Shown: positions 15,213 to 21,934 of the stretch, one piece after another
Numbering within the stretch: the stretch's first letter is position 1
How the letters are laid out: each line of letters starts with the position of its first letter
IMG/VR virus record: IMGVR_UViG_3300032282_000936
Location: 1-22,554 of that record
Source: a virus
Strand: one strand, 5' to 3'
Length of the DNA stretch: 22,554 bases
The notes under the pieces: generated by a model
The model's input: the letters and a program-made list of their open reading frames with translations, nothing else
Databases searched by the model: none
Told to the model about the DNA's origin: nothing
Made by a program: the position numbers and the translations under genes

Positions 15213-15407
15213 TCATATTCTCCACACTCGCACACCTCTGATACTGTTCTCGATTACACACTTGGAAACCACGTTGTACTTAAGCCTATTTGTTACGCGC
15301 TTAATTTCTTCGGTTGCACTTGGGCAATGTAAGCAAGGGATGAAAAACGAATGCCCTTTCTTAAATTGCTTCCAGTTAATTTGATACAGAACTCCCGCTA
15401 CCTTCAT
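15213..15407 (-). CDS. Small conserved-type phage protein, function unknown
   Basis: The 64-aa product (MKVAGVLYQINWKQFKKG, HSFFIPCLHC...RGVRVWRI) is the last gene of the minus-strand module. I chose the internal ATG at 15407 rather than the one at 15425, because GGAG lies 7 nt upstream of it and nothing SD-like precedes the outer one. Its start overlaps the last 32 nt of the primase gene. The pattern W-x-x-F-K-K-G-x-S-F-F-I-P followed by a basic helix and an ending IRGVRVWRI recurs in small proteins of phage replication modules that I have seen annotated only as hypothetical. Cys residues at CLHC could bind metal, but one pair is not enough to claim it. A DNA- or protein-binding accessory role is guesswork. 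Confidence 0.75.
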   Translation of the reverse strand: MKVAGVLYQINWKQFKKGHSFFIPCLHCPSATEEIKRVTNRLKYNVVSKCVIENSIRGVRVWRI

Positions 15408-18219
15408 CTTCTTTCTCCACACCAACGTATGCGTCTACGTTAATGAACTCAGGCGCGTTACAATCAAAATGCATGACGTGAACGGGTGTACCTTTAATCT
15501 TAGTGCCGCTAGTCATACGCCTTGTAGTGCTACCTAGATAAATACCTTTGGTCTGTAACTGCTTCATAGTTTCTTTGTAGTTGAGTTGCCGCTCTACGCA
15601 GTCATCCTTAAACGCCTTAGCCACAATGTACATCTGCTTGGTATCAGGCTCATACCGTATTATTAACTCACCATACGGCTCTTGGATTGGTGCGGGTAAG
15701 AGCTTAGTCCGGGCGTCTGCTTCACCGTCTACCACTAGCGTGTTACGTATATGGCGGTTGATGAAATCACCTACTACGCTTGATGGGTCGTCTCTTGGTG
15801 CGGTGCTATCTTCGCGGATGTCACGAATCATGCCGCATGCCCACTTGTATATAGCCTTCATGTCGTAGTCGTGCAGACCTAGCGACTTGGCAATCAAGCC
15901 GCCCATGATGTTACATGCAACAACACCCGACCAGAACCGTTCCCGCTGGCTAAGGCGCAACTCCTTGTCTATCTTGGCTTGCACTTCTAATAGCTGCTGC
16001 ACGGCTTCTTCTTTGTGCCCCACTAGCCACTGTGCATAGATGTCACCTGCATGCCCATAGTTTTCTAACAGTTGATGGTCAAACATACGCTTGCCTTCTT
16101 CGGTAGAGATAGCATCGCTGTAGCCGATTGTGTACTCCATCAAACGCATCATCTCGCCGTCAGGCGTGTTCTTAAGGCTACCAAGCTTCTCGTAAAAACT
16201 AGAGTTACCGCTGGACAAGGTTATGTTCTGCCACTTCGTGTTGTTCTTGCGTAGCTTGTTAACTCCCGCCTCTACCCTGTTCTTGCCCCGCCCTTGTGAC
16301 ATAGCGTAGGTCAGGTCAGAGAACTCGTCAGACTTCATGTTGGTAATCTCGTCCATCGTGAACGGTAGATTGTTCATAACGCCTAGCATGTGCATACGGG
16401 CATTCATAGTGTCCTTCGGTATAGCCACTAAGTCCTTGGGGTGTCCGTACACGCTGTTCGCCATAAACAACGCTGTAGACTTACCTGAACCTGAGTGCGG
16501 AAACATGACGTTAATGATAGCCCCGCTAAGCCCAACAAACTTAAGTAAGGGTGAGCCAAACGCAGTAAGTGCAGCAAACGCATTAGGCTCTAGTCCGGGT
16601 CGTGAGTACATGTTAAATACTTCTTTCCACTTCTCTAACGTACCCTTAGCCACCATGTGTTGCGCTATGCTTTCGGTGTGGGAGGAAGGGGGGCTGTAAT
16701 ACACCCCGTCTGCGGTGATCTCTCTGTCACCAATAATAAACTTGCTGTCTGTGTCAGCCCAGCCAAACTGCGTTCTCATAAGCTCTGCTCTCCTTGTTAG
16801 TTGTATATCCTTCGCGCAGGAAAGTAAAAATCCTACGATGTTGTCCATCTGCTGACCACGGGCTAACACACCGTTTTCACCTAAAAACTTCTTCGGCTCG
16901 TCCTTACCAATTAATGCACTTGCTGGTATGGCAAACTCTTTAACCCCATCTCTAGGTAGATGCAGCCGCATCAACGCCATCTCGCCTTTCTCAGGGTCGG
17001 TCATACGCTTGAGTACAAACAGGTCATGCTCATAGATAAGTACGGCGTCATCGTCCTTTCTTTCCATGTAGATGCCGCCTGTCTTGCCACGGAAGTATGG
17101 ATAAGGGAAAGCTGGCACTTTGTAAGAAACAACCTCCTCTTCCTCCTCAGCTTCAACCTCGTACACACCCTCTTCAGTCGGCTCAGCTTGCGCTATCTCT
17201 TTACCTAGTACGATAGGTGTAGTGATCTTGCCCTTGTGTATACAACCAATACACCCGTCGGGGTTCTCCTTCTCAAACGTCTCACAGAAGTGCGGCCCAC
17301 CTTTACGCTGTAGGTCATGCACCTTGATTTCGACTTCGTCGGGGTCATAGCCGGGGTACTTCTCTGACATCTTGTGCGCAGCCGATGCTCCCTCCTCACA
17401 AAATGCCGTGATAGATAAGGCGCTACGCCATAGGTTGTAAGAAATAGTGTCTTGGTTCTGGAAGCAATGGACTAACTGTTTGCAACCTTCGCCTTGCGCC
17501 GACTTCATCATTATGGTTTTGAAGCGGGAGATACGGTTGCCCATCAGGGATAAAGTCAAGGCACTTCGTTGTATCTGCCTTCTTGGAGCAAACTTCTTAT
17601 CCGTAACACCTAATGTTAGACGTAGCTCAGCAGGCTCACTTACATTACCACCTACAGCTATTACAGTAACTGGAGACGGTGGCGTATCCTTAAAGTTATA
17701 CGTATTTGGTACACGCAGTATCCGTGCTGGTTCAAAGCACTTGGGGTCTGCTGTAAGGCTGTGAATTTTACATAGCTCAGCCAGACGATCCATCATCGGT
17801 TGCCAGCGGTCTTTGCCGATAACCTCAGTGAACGCCCAGTAAGCATGTATGCCACGGCCTGAGTTAATTAGTATGGGCTTGGGTAGCCCAATTGTCTTAC
17901 AGAAGCGTTGCAGTTCCTGTAGTCCAGTAGCTTGGTCTATATAGCCTTCACCGGATGCAGCCTTATCTTCTCCGCAGTCAATGTCCACCCACAATGCTTT
18001 GAAGTACTTTGCATTGTCGCCTGTGCGGTTATCTCCTGTTTCGTACTTGGCGCAGCCAAAGTACACGTCGCGCTCTTCTTCGAGCATGTCTTGTACTAGC
18101 TCATTTACCTCTTCTCTAGTCTCTACAAGGTGCTGCCTCGTCTTCTTGTTCTTGATGCCTACGACTGCGTACCACCCTTGGGGGGCAAGCACAGCATCTA
18201 AAAGGTCGAAGTCAGCCAT
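15376..18219 (-). CDS. AEP-type primase fused to an AAA+ (DUF927-like) helicase
   Basis: The 947-aa protein combines priming and unwinding at the phage fork. The N-terminal archaeo-eukaryotic primase domain shows catalytic D79 and D81 in WVDID, SGRGIHAYW at 120-128 with H125, and D158 with PARILRVPNTYNFK at 164-177. A likely zinc cluster follows: C311, C322, C325 and H327. After an acidic linker (about 350-365, EAEEEEE) the C-terminal ATPase has a Walker A PHSGSGKST at 573-581, Walker B LPFTMDE at 617-623, a sensor strand QNITLSSGNSSF (663-674) and R691 as possible arginine finger. This resembles the DUF927 helicase group. The start has only a weak SD (GAGATAAG) and lies 16 nt beyond an intrinsic terminator, so low expression is expected. 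Whether the primase domain also polymerises DNA cannot be told. Confidence 0.88.
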   Translation of the reverse strand: MADFDLLDAVLAPQGWYAVVGIKNKKTRQHLVETREEVNELVQDMLEEERDVYFGCAKYETGDNRTGDNAKYFKALWVDIDCGEDKAASGEGYIDQATGLQELQRFCKTIGLPKPILINSGRGIHAYWAFTEVIGKDRWQPMMDRLAELCKIHSLTADPKCFEPARILRVPNTYNFKDTPPSPVTVIAVGGNVSEPAELRLTLGVTDKKFAPRRQIQRSALTLSLMGNRISRFKTIMMKSAQGEGCKQLVHCFQNQDTISYNLWRSALSITAFCEEGASAAHKMSEKYPGYDPDEVEIKVHDLQRKGGPHFCETFEKENPDGCIGCIHKGKITTPIVLGKEIAQAEPTEEGVYEVEAEEEEEVVSYKVPAFPYPYFRGKTGGIYMERKDDDAVLIYEHDLFVLKRMTDPEKGEMALMRLHLPRDGVKEFAIPASALIGKDEPKKFLGENGVLARGQQMDNIVGFLLSCAKDIQLTRRAELMRTQFGWADTDSKFIIGDREITADGVYYSPPSSHTESIAQHMVAKGTLEKWKEVFNMYSRPGLEPNAFAALTAFGSPLLKFVGLSGAIINVMFPHSGSGKSTALFMANSVYGHPKDLVAIPKDTMNARMHMLGVMNNLPFTMDEITNMKSDEFSDLTYAMSQGRGKNRVEAGVNKLRKNNTKWQNITLSSGNSSFYEKLGSLKNTPDGEMMRLMEYTIGYSDAISTEEGKRMFDHQLLENYGHAGDIYAQWLVGHKEEAVQQLLEVQAKIDKELRLSQRERFWSGVVACNIMGGLIAKSLGLHDYDMKAIYKWACGMIRDIREDSTAPRDDPSSVVGDFINRHIRNTLVVDGEADARTKLLPAPIQEPYGELIIRYEPDTKQMYIVAKAFKDDCVERQLNYKETMKQLQTKGIYLGSTTRRMTSGTKIKGTPVHVMHFDCNAPEFINVDAYVGVEKEDEGSGSSVSN
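15415..15418 (-). promoter_or_regulatory. Shine-Dalgarno fixing the start of the 64-aa gene
   Basis: GGAG on the minus strand lies 7 nt before the ATG at 15407, inside the end of the primase coding region, and decides between two possible in-frame starts. Confidence 0.7.
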
Positions 18220-18235
18220 TGTCTTATCTCAGGTG

Positions 18236-18263
18236 AAAAAAAGGGGGAGGATTGCTCCTCCCC
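18236..18263 (-). terminator. Intrinsic terminator between the SSB-like and primase genes
   Basis: On the minus strand GGGGAGGA, a 4-nt loop (GCAA) and TCCTCCCC form a perfect 8-bp stem (18256-18263 with 18244-18251), followed by C and seven T (A-run 18236-18242 on the plus strand). It lies directly after the SSB-like gene and ends 16 nt before the primase ATG, leaving no room for a promoter in between. It should reduce primase transcription through partial termination. Confidence 0.88.
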
Positions 18264-18267
18264 GAAA

Positions 18268-18282
18268 GCCGCATGATGCGGC
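18268..18282 (-). other. Short stem-loop preceding the terminator
   Basis: GCCGCA and TGCGGC form a 6-bp stem with a 3-nt loop, 8 nt after the stop of the SSB-like gene and 4 nt before the terminator hairpin. In the transcript it stacks just upstream of the terminator. It may protect the SSB mRNA 3' end or modulate termination; no protein site is evident. Confidence 0.6.
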
Positions 18283-18290
18283 GTGAGAAC

Positions 18291-19196
18291 TTAGTCGTCA
18301 CTCCACGCACTAACTACATCTGCTAAGCTACCTTTTGTTTCTGCTGGAGGTGGAGTAGCTTTCTTCACTGCACGCTTAACTGGCTCCGCTACTTCCTCTT
18401 CCTCTTCTACAACCTGAGCTTTCTTAGGCTTCTGTTCAAACTCCTCGTTGCTATCACCGCCCTTGTCTACAACAGCTACGTTCAACGCAATAGCTTTATG
18501 TATTTCAGGCGACTCAACTGCTTCATCAACTATTGCTTGCAAGTCAGGATGGCTAGCTACAAAGTCAACTGCACGGAATAACACGGACTGATTGTTGTTG
18601 TCTTCGTTAAAATCAATCTCAGTTATTACACCATCAATGTTTTCACCGTTAGCAATAACGTAGTCAAGATAAGCATTAAGCGGGAATACCTGACCGCTGC
18701 CCTTACCAAAGATTGACTTCGACGCTACCTCAAGCTGATAGATGTCGCCATGATTATTGCCACCCACTTCTTCTGGCAGGATAACCGCTACACGACGCTT
18801 GAACCTACAAGCACGGGAATCTGCTTGGCCTGAACCCTTGATGTTCTGTGGGCAGGTTTCACAAGTCTTGCCTTGTGGGGTCTTGATGCTGGCATCTGGC
18901 TTGTTGCCGTCATTAGTCCAGCAGTCAGGCGCAGTAGCCTCGGCGTTAGGGTCGTATGCTTTGATATAGAACGTACGCTGTACAGACGGAGCCACACCTA
19001 CCAACACCACTCGCAACGGCGCTTTAAATTTACCTGCTGAATCACCGTTGACTATACGAACAAACATACCGTTACGTGGAGAGATACGCTTGAGCTTGCT
19101 GCCGCCCTTCATCAATGACTGAGTCAATGCGCTAGGGGCTTTCTTACCTGCGACCGCTACGTCGCGGTTCTTGAAAATAGAAACTTCGTTAGTCAT
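18291..19196 (-). CDS. Putative single-stranded DNA-binding protein with Cys4 zinc site and acidic tail
   Basis: The 301-aa protein lies just upstream of the primase-helicase gene. Its core carries a probable zinc site, C92, C112, C115 and C130 (DCWTNDG; CETCPQN; ACRFKRR), embedded in a beta-rich stretch (residues 35-230) compatible with an OB fold. The C-terminus is a low-complexity linker (VVEEEEEVAEPVKRAVKK) that ends in SLADVVSAWSDD, an acidic-aromatic tip of the sort SSB proteins use to recruit partners. T4 gp32 likewise couples an OB fold, a zinc site and an acidic tail, although I see no sequence match to it. A strong SD (AAGGAGA, 8 nt spacing) and a terminator directly after the gene suggest abundant expression, as expected for SSB. 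The function is inferred. Confidence 0.65.
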   Translation of the reverse strand: MTNEVSIFKNRDVAVAGKKAPSALTQSLMKGGSKLKRISPRNGMFVRIVNGDSAGKFKAPLRVVLVGVAPSVQRTFYIKAYDPNAEATAPDCWTNDGNKPDASIKTPQGKTCETCPQNIKGSGQADSRACRFKRRVAVILPEEVGGNNHGDIYQLEVASKSIFGKGSGQVFPLNAYLDYVIANGENIDGVITEIDFNEDNNNQSVLFRAVDFVASHPDLQAIVDEAVESPEIHKAIALNVAVVDKGGDSNEEFEQKPKKAQVVEEEEEVAEPVKRAVKKATPPPAETKGSLADVVSAWSDD

Positions 19197-19211
19197 TTGT
19201 TGTTTCTCCTT
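19184..19211 (-). repeat. Copy 1 of a 28-nt duplicated translation start region (SSB-like gene)
   Basis: From AAGGAG through the ATG and the next codons, this segment matches 19320-19347 in 26 of 28 bases, with differences at positions 9 and 21. Both encode an N-terminal MTNE and both have 8 nt between SD and ATG. Confidence 0.85.
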
Positions 19212-19332
19212 TTACTATGTATTGTTCAAACACTTTTGCTACTTTAATTATGTCTTCGGGGGTTTCTGCATCGCCTTCATAAAACTGAAACGATAGGTTT
19301 ATAGCTCTGAAACGTATTTCTTCGTTTGTCAT
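19189..19332 (-). CDS. 47-aa protein of the replication module, function unknown
   Basis: This short gene encodes MTNEEIRFRAINLSFQF, then YEGDAETPEDIIKVAKVF and EQYIVKGETTND. It is supported by a strong SD (AAGGAGA, 8 nt before ATG), an ATGA overlap with the preceding 131-aa gene and an 8-nt overlap of its stop with the ATG of the SSB-like gene. The pattern, an N-terminal amphipathic helix, a short acidic loop and an IIKVAKVFEQYI helix, is that of a tiny two-helix protein found in phage early modules near SSB or nuclease genes; I do not know its function. Its start region is nearly identical to that of the next gene, so the two are probably translated at similar rates. It is below the size usually called automatically. 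Confidence 0.75.
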   Translation of the reverse strand: MTNEEIRFRAINLSFQFYEGDAETPEDIIKVAKVFEQYIVKGETTND

Positions 19333-19347
19333 TTGTTGCTTCTCCTT
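19320..19347 (-). repeat. Copy 2 of the 28-nt duplicated translation start region (47-aa gene)
   Basis: SD, spacer, ATG and first codons match 19184-19211 with two mismatches. The direct repeat brackets the 47-aa gene, so homologous recombination between copies would delete exactly that gene and leave the SSB start intact. Confidence 0.85.
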
Positions 19348-19724
19348 ACGGTTATTTTGTACTCACTATCCAACAACATGCCCGGGGGGAACTTGTCGGG
19401 GTTCTCTTCAAGAAACTGCTTCATATTTGTCTGATGCACACGACGTTCAAGTAGACCATACGCATCGTTCTCTTTGACGAAGTTGTACATCGAGTCCCAG
19501 TCATTAGTCCAGTAACGAGTTGCTACTCTACGCATCACTGTACCTGCTTCGGTTTTAATACTATTAGCATCGTTGTCTTTACATATATCCAACAACTTAG
19601 CTTCAATTAAATCCATCTGCTCTTCTAATTTCTTATCTTCTTCGTCGTACTTTGCTTTTAGCTCTAATCTTGCATCGCGTATCTTTAAATAAATTGACGA
19701 TAGTTTGCCAGCCGACCAATCCAT
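19329..19724 (-). CDS. Conserved phage protein of Gp157-like shape, function unknown
   Basis: The 131-aa protein has an N-terminal helical half (KLSSIYLKIRDARLELKAKY, then EEDKKLEEQMDLIEAKLLDI) followed by a beta-rich half (SIKTEAGTVMRRVATRYWTN, then DWDSMYNFVKENDAYGLLER, RRVHQTNMKQF and YKITVRR). A helical hairpin followed by an 'S-I-K-T-x-x-G-T' strand is also the layout of the phage Gp157 family, for which no molecular function is firmly established, and many phage replication clusters carry this protein. The start has the strongest SD in the window (AAGGAGG, 4 nt spacing), which overlaps the stop of the lipoprotein gene. Its stop overlaps the start of the 47-aa gene as ATGA. It is probably cytoplasmic; it lies in the same transcript as the SSB-like gene. 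Confidence 0.7.
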   Translation of the reverse strand: MDWSAGKLSSIYLKIRDARLELKAKYDEEDKKLEEQMDLIEAKLLDICKDNDANSIKTEAGTVMRRVATRYWTNDWDSMYNFVKENDAYGLLERRVHQTNMKQFLEENPDKFPPGMLLDSEYKITVRRSNK

Positions 19725-19733
19725 AACGCCTCC

Positions 19734-19988
19734 TTAGTAGGTGTACTTAGGTGCGCATGTGACGTCAGTAACTATATCGGTCGTGCGTCCAGATATTTTG
19801 CGTTTAGCCATAATGACTACTGCACGGGTACGGTTGAACTCGCACTCGTTAATAGCCATGATGACCTCGTTGCGACTCATGCCTTGTACTTCTTTATCAA
19901 CTACAAGGGTTGAGTTTGGTGGGTTGTATGCGTCGCCCAACGCACACCCTGCTAATACTACAGGGACGAGTAATAATAATTTTTTCAT
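19734..19988 (-). CDS. Small phage-encoded lipoprotein, function unknown
   Basis: The 84-aa product starts with a textbook lipoprotein signal: two Lys, a hydrophobic core and the lipobox LAGC with C15 (MKKLLLLVPVVLAGCALG). Ala after the Cys favours outer-membrane sorting by the E. coli +2 rule, if the host is Gram-negative. The mature part of about 70 residues contains STLVVDKEVQGMSRNEVIMA, INECEFN with C49, and a C-terminal TDIVTDVTCAPKYTY with C78; the two cysteines could form a disulfide in the periplasm. The gene has a good SD (GAAGGAG). It sits among replication genes, not lysis genes, so an early role at the envelope, such as superinfection exclusion, is plausible. Without a holin/endolysin neighbour, an Rz1-like spanin is unlikely. 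Function is inferred only. Confidence 0.8.
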   Translation of the reverse strand: MKKLLLLVPVVLAGCALGDAYNPPNSTLVVDKEVQGMSRNEVIMAINECEFNRTRAVVIMAKRKISGRTTDIVTDVTCAPKYTY

Positions 19989-20098
19989 GCTTAGCTCCTT
20001 CGGTTAATAAAAGTACGGGGTCACTAGGGATGAGGTGTTACATTTGTCAAAGGCCCTAGCCCCCGCTGCCGGTGTTATTAGCGCCACCTCCGGCTGGG
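19989..20098 (-). other. Intergenic leader between helicase and lipoprotein genes with two inverted repeats
   Basis: This 110-nt gap is the only sizeable one inside the minus module. Two stem-loops are possible: GCCGG (20068-20072) with CCGGC (20090-20094), and CTAGGG (20024-20029) with CCCTAG (20054-20059). The second encloses TTGACA (minus strand, 20045-20050). A matching -10 box is not visible, so a promoter is only possible. The stretch lacks a T-run and therefore is not an obvious terminator. It could separate the helicase message from the lipoprotein-SSB message. Confidence 0.4.
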
Positions 20099-21658
20099 CT
20101 ATTTTGATTCTATTTCCTGCTTGTACAACTCAATTATTTTATTGTGGTTTACTATGTTGCCCCGAAGCATGGCGTACATTCGTCTTTCGACTTCACTACC
20201 TTTTATATGTACAACAGTCATCGCATTCTTTTGGCCCGGCCTGTCAATTCGTGCATTAGCCTGAAGATAGGTTTCAACACTAGTGACAGGGGCGTACCAG
20301 ATTACTACATTTGCTGCGGTTAGTGTCAACCCATGTGATGCTGCTTGGGGTTGAATTATCAAAACTTTAGTATCTTGGTTAGATTGAAACCTCTGAATAA
20401 TGTCATGCCTTTTGTTAACTGTTACTTGTCCGCTAATAACTTCACAGGTAATACCAGACTTAGTCAGATGCTCTTTCAATAAAGCTATCGTATGGGTGAA
20501 CGGTACAAATACCAGCACCTTGTGGCTAGCTTCTTCTATGACCTCTTGAACCACATTGAGACGGTTTGATACATCAAATTCAATTACTTGTTTATCGTCA
20601 GAATAAACCGCACCGCCCGATATTTGCAACAACTTATTTAGTTTTACTGCTGCGTTAACAGACGTAACATCTTCACCGTCTGCTGACATAATCATTTGCT
20701 GCTTAAGTATCTCGTAATACTTTCTTTGCTGAGGCGTTAAAGGTGCATCTCGTTCTACATACGTTACATCAGGTAAGTCTAAGCACTGTGATTTCTCAAA
20801 CCGTATAGCTGGTTGTAACGCGTTGTGCACAACAACTTCTGAATCTTTACGTGGTATCCAACGAAACTGACCAACCTTCTCCATTACCTTGTCACGGAAC
20901 TGACCATAGAACTTAGGTATACCATCAGGGTTGATTAGCTTAGCTAGACCATACGCATCTACAGGCGACTGCGCAGCGGGTGTACCTGTTAGCATCCACA
21001 ACCATGTATCAGGGGTAACCAACGTCTTCAATGCTTTCCAACGGTTAGTCTGTATGTTCTTGTACGCTGACGCTTCGTCTGTAACAATCAAGTCAAACCC
21101 ACCATTAGCAATCTCTTCCCTGACAATATCTACGCCATCAAAGTTAATGATGACAAACTCTGCATCACCCAACACAACCTTAGCGCGTTGCTCTTTCTTG
21201 CCATACGCTATGTCTACGCTTCTATGCACAGCGAACTTAAACAAGTCTGCTTGCCATGCTGACTTCATAATAGACAAAGGGCAGATGATAAGTACTCGGC
21301 GAATTAAGCCTAACTTTATTAAATAGTCAGCCGCCCATATAACTGCTGCTGTCTTACCTGTACCTTGCTCGTTAAAACAAAATGCTTTCTTGCGTAACGT
21401 CAAAAATGCTGCTGTCTCCTTTTGATGCTCGAACGGTTTGTGTAGTCCGGGCCAGTTGTAGTCTCTTGATATGGTGCTGGGTACGCCTTTGATCTTTAAG
21501 CTAGTAAGCTGTTGCGCTTCTTTAAGCCCAAAGAAAACAGCGACGTCGTGCAGCCCATCCGGTAGCCAACCGATGATCTTGCTCTTCTCAATCTTTTCGG
21601 TGACTAGATGTGGTCGTCTAGTTCTTATCACTATTACCTTATTGTTTACGATTTGCAT
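20099..21658 (-). CDS. SNF2-family (SF2) DNA helicase/translocase
   Basis: The 519-aa protein is a complete two-lobe SF2 ATPase. Visible motifs in order: Q motif region KPFEHQKETA (about 74-83), motif I EQGTGKTA (97-104), motif II DEAS (194-197), motif III LTGTPA (223-228), motif V ASHGLTLTAAN (about 440-450), and motif VI QANARIDRPGQ (467-476). The order, DEAx box, and R-x-x-R-x-G-Q closing motif are SNF2-type. Such phage enzymes remodel or unwind DNA and are often found beside nucleases in recombination modules. The gene follows the HNH-like gene with adjacent stop and start (TAAATG), so they are co-translated. No extra domain is present beyond the ATPase core and a short N-terminal extension. 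Confidence 0.93.
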   Translation of the reverse strand: MQIVNNKVIVIRTRRPHLVTEKIEKSKIIGWLPDGLHDVAVFFGLKEAQQLTSLKIKGVPSTISRDYNWPGLHKPFEHQKETAAFLTLRKKAFCFNEQGTGKTAAVIWAADYLIKLGLIRRVLIICPLSIMKSAWQADLFKFAVHRSVDIAYGKKEQRAKVVLGDAEFVIINFDGVDIVREEIANGGFDLIVTDEASAYKNIQTNRWKALKTLVTPDTWLWMLTGTPAAQSPVDAYGLAKLINPDGIPKFYGQFRDKVMEKVGQFRWIPRKDSEVVVHNALQPAIRFEKSQCLDLPDVTYVERDAPLTPQQRKYYEILKQQMIMSADGEDVTSVNAAVKLNKLLQISGGAVYSDDKQVIEFDVSNRLNVVQEVIEEASHKVLVFVPFTHTIALLKEHLTKSGITCEVISGQVTVNKRHDIIQRFQSNQDTKVLIIQPQAASHGLTLTAANVVIWYAPVTSVETYLQANARIDRPGQKNAMTVVHIKGSEVERRMYAMLRGNIVNHNKIIELYKQEIESK

Positions 21659-21934
21659 TTATTTTTTAGGCTTGTTCTTCTTTACCGTGTGGTCTGAGTT
21701 ACGACTGAACGAACGATTAGCGCTCGGCTTCTTTAGCTTCAAGTTACTCGGCGCATTAGTGCCACCTTTGCTAAGCGGTATCGTATGGTCGATGTCCTTA
21801 CCTGTACGATCAATGCCCTTCTTGTCCATCTCGTTACGCGCACGTTGTCGCTCCATCCTTGTGGGTAACTCACCACGCTCTTTCTGCTGCTCGTATTCTT
21901 TCTTGTACGGCCTAGGTTTGTTTACGTATGGCAT
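21659..21934 (-). CDS. Small HNH-nuclease-like protein
   Basis: The 91-aa protein has a Lys/Arg-rich N-terminus (KPRPYKKEYEQQKERGELPT) and a core DIDHTIPLSKGGTNAPSNLK, followed by NRSFSRNSDHTVKK. D-H-x-x-P-L-x-x-G-G-x-N...N-L is the beta-beta-alpha HNH signature, with the first His/Asp pair at about D48-H50 and Asn at about 59-63. No zinc-binding cysteines are present, as in the simpler phage HNH enzymes. The gene overlaps the preceding one by 23 nt and is co-translated with the SNF2 helicase, suggesting a working pair. HNH activity could nick DNA, help recombination, or the protein could bind DNA without cutting; the sequence does not settle this. Confidence 0.6.
   Translation of the reverse strand: MPYVNKPRPYKKEYEQQKERGELPTRMERQRARNEMDKKGIDRTGKDIDHTIPLSKGGTNAPSNLKLKKPSANRSFSRNSDHTVKKNKPKK

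Noticed and set aside
15376-15425. The upstream ATG at 15425 as start of the small minus-strand gene
   Set aside because: No SD precedes it, whereas GGAG lies 7 nt before the ATG at 15407, and the extra six residues (MVWRKK) do not look like part of the family.
18268-18282. The GCCGCA stem-loop as an independent terminator
   Set aside because: It is followed by CTTTCGGG rather than a T-run; it is listed only as an accessory stem-loop before the real terminator.
20045-20050. TTGACA on the minus strand as a -35 promoter element
   Set aside because: At 16-18 nt spacing the candidate -10 hexamers (CCTAGT, CTAGTG, TAGTGA) match TATAAT poorly, so I do not call a promoter; it is mentioned only as part of the intergenic region.
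20005-20087. A 27-codon frame starting with GTG on the minus strand between the helicase and lipoprotein genes
   Set aside because: The only SD-like bases touch the GTG directly, there is no usable spacing, and the peptide has no recognisable pattern.
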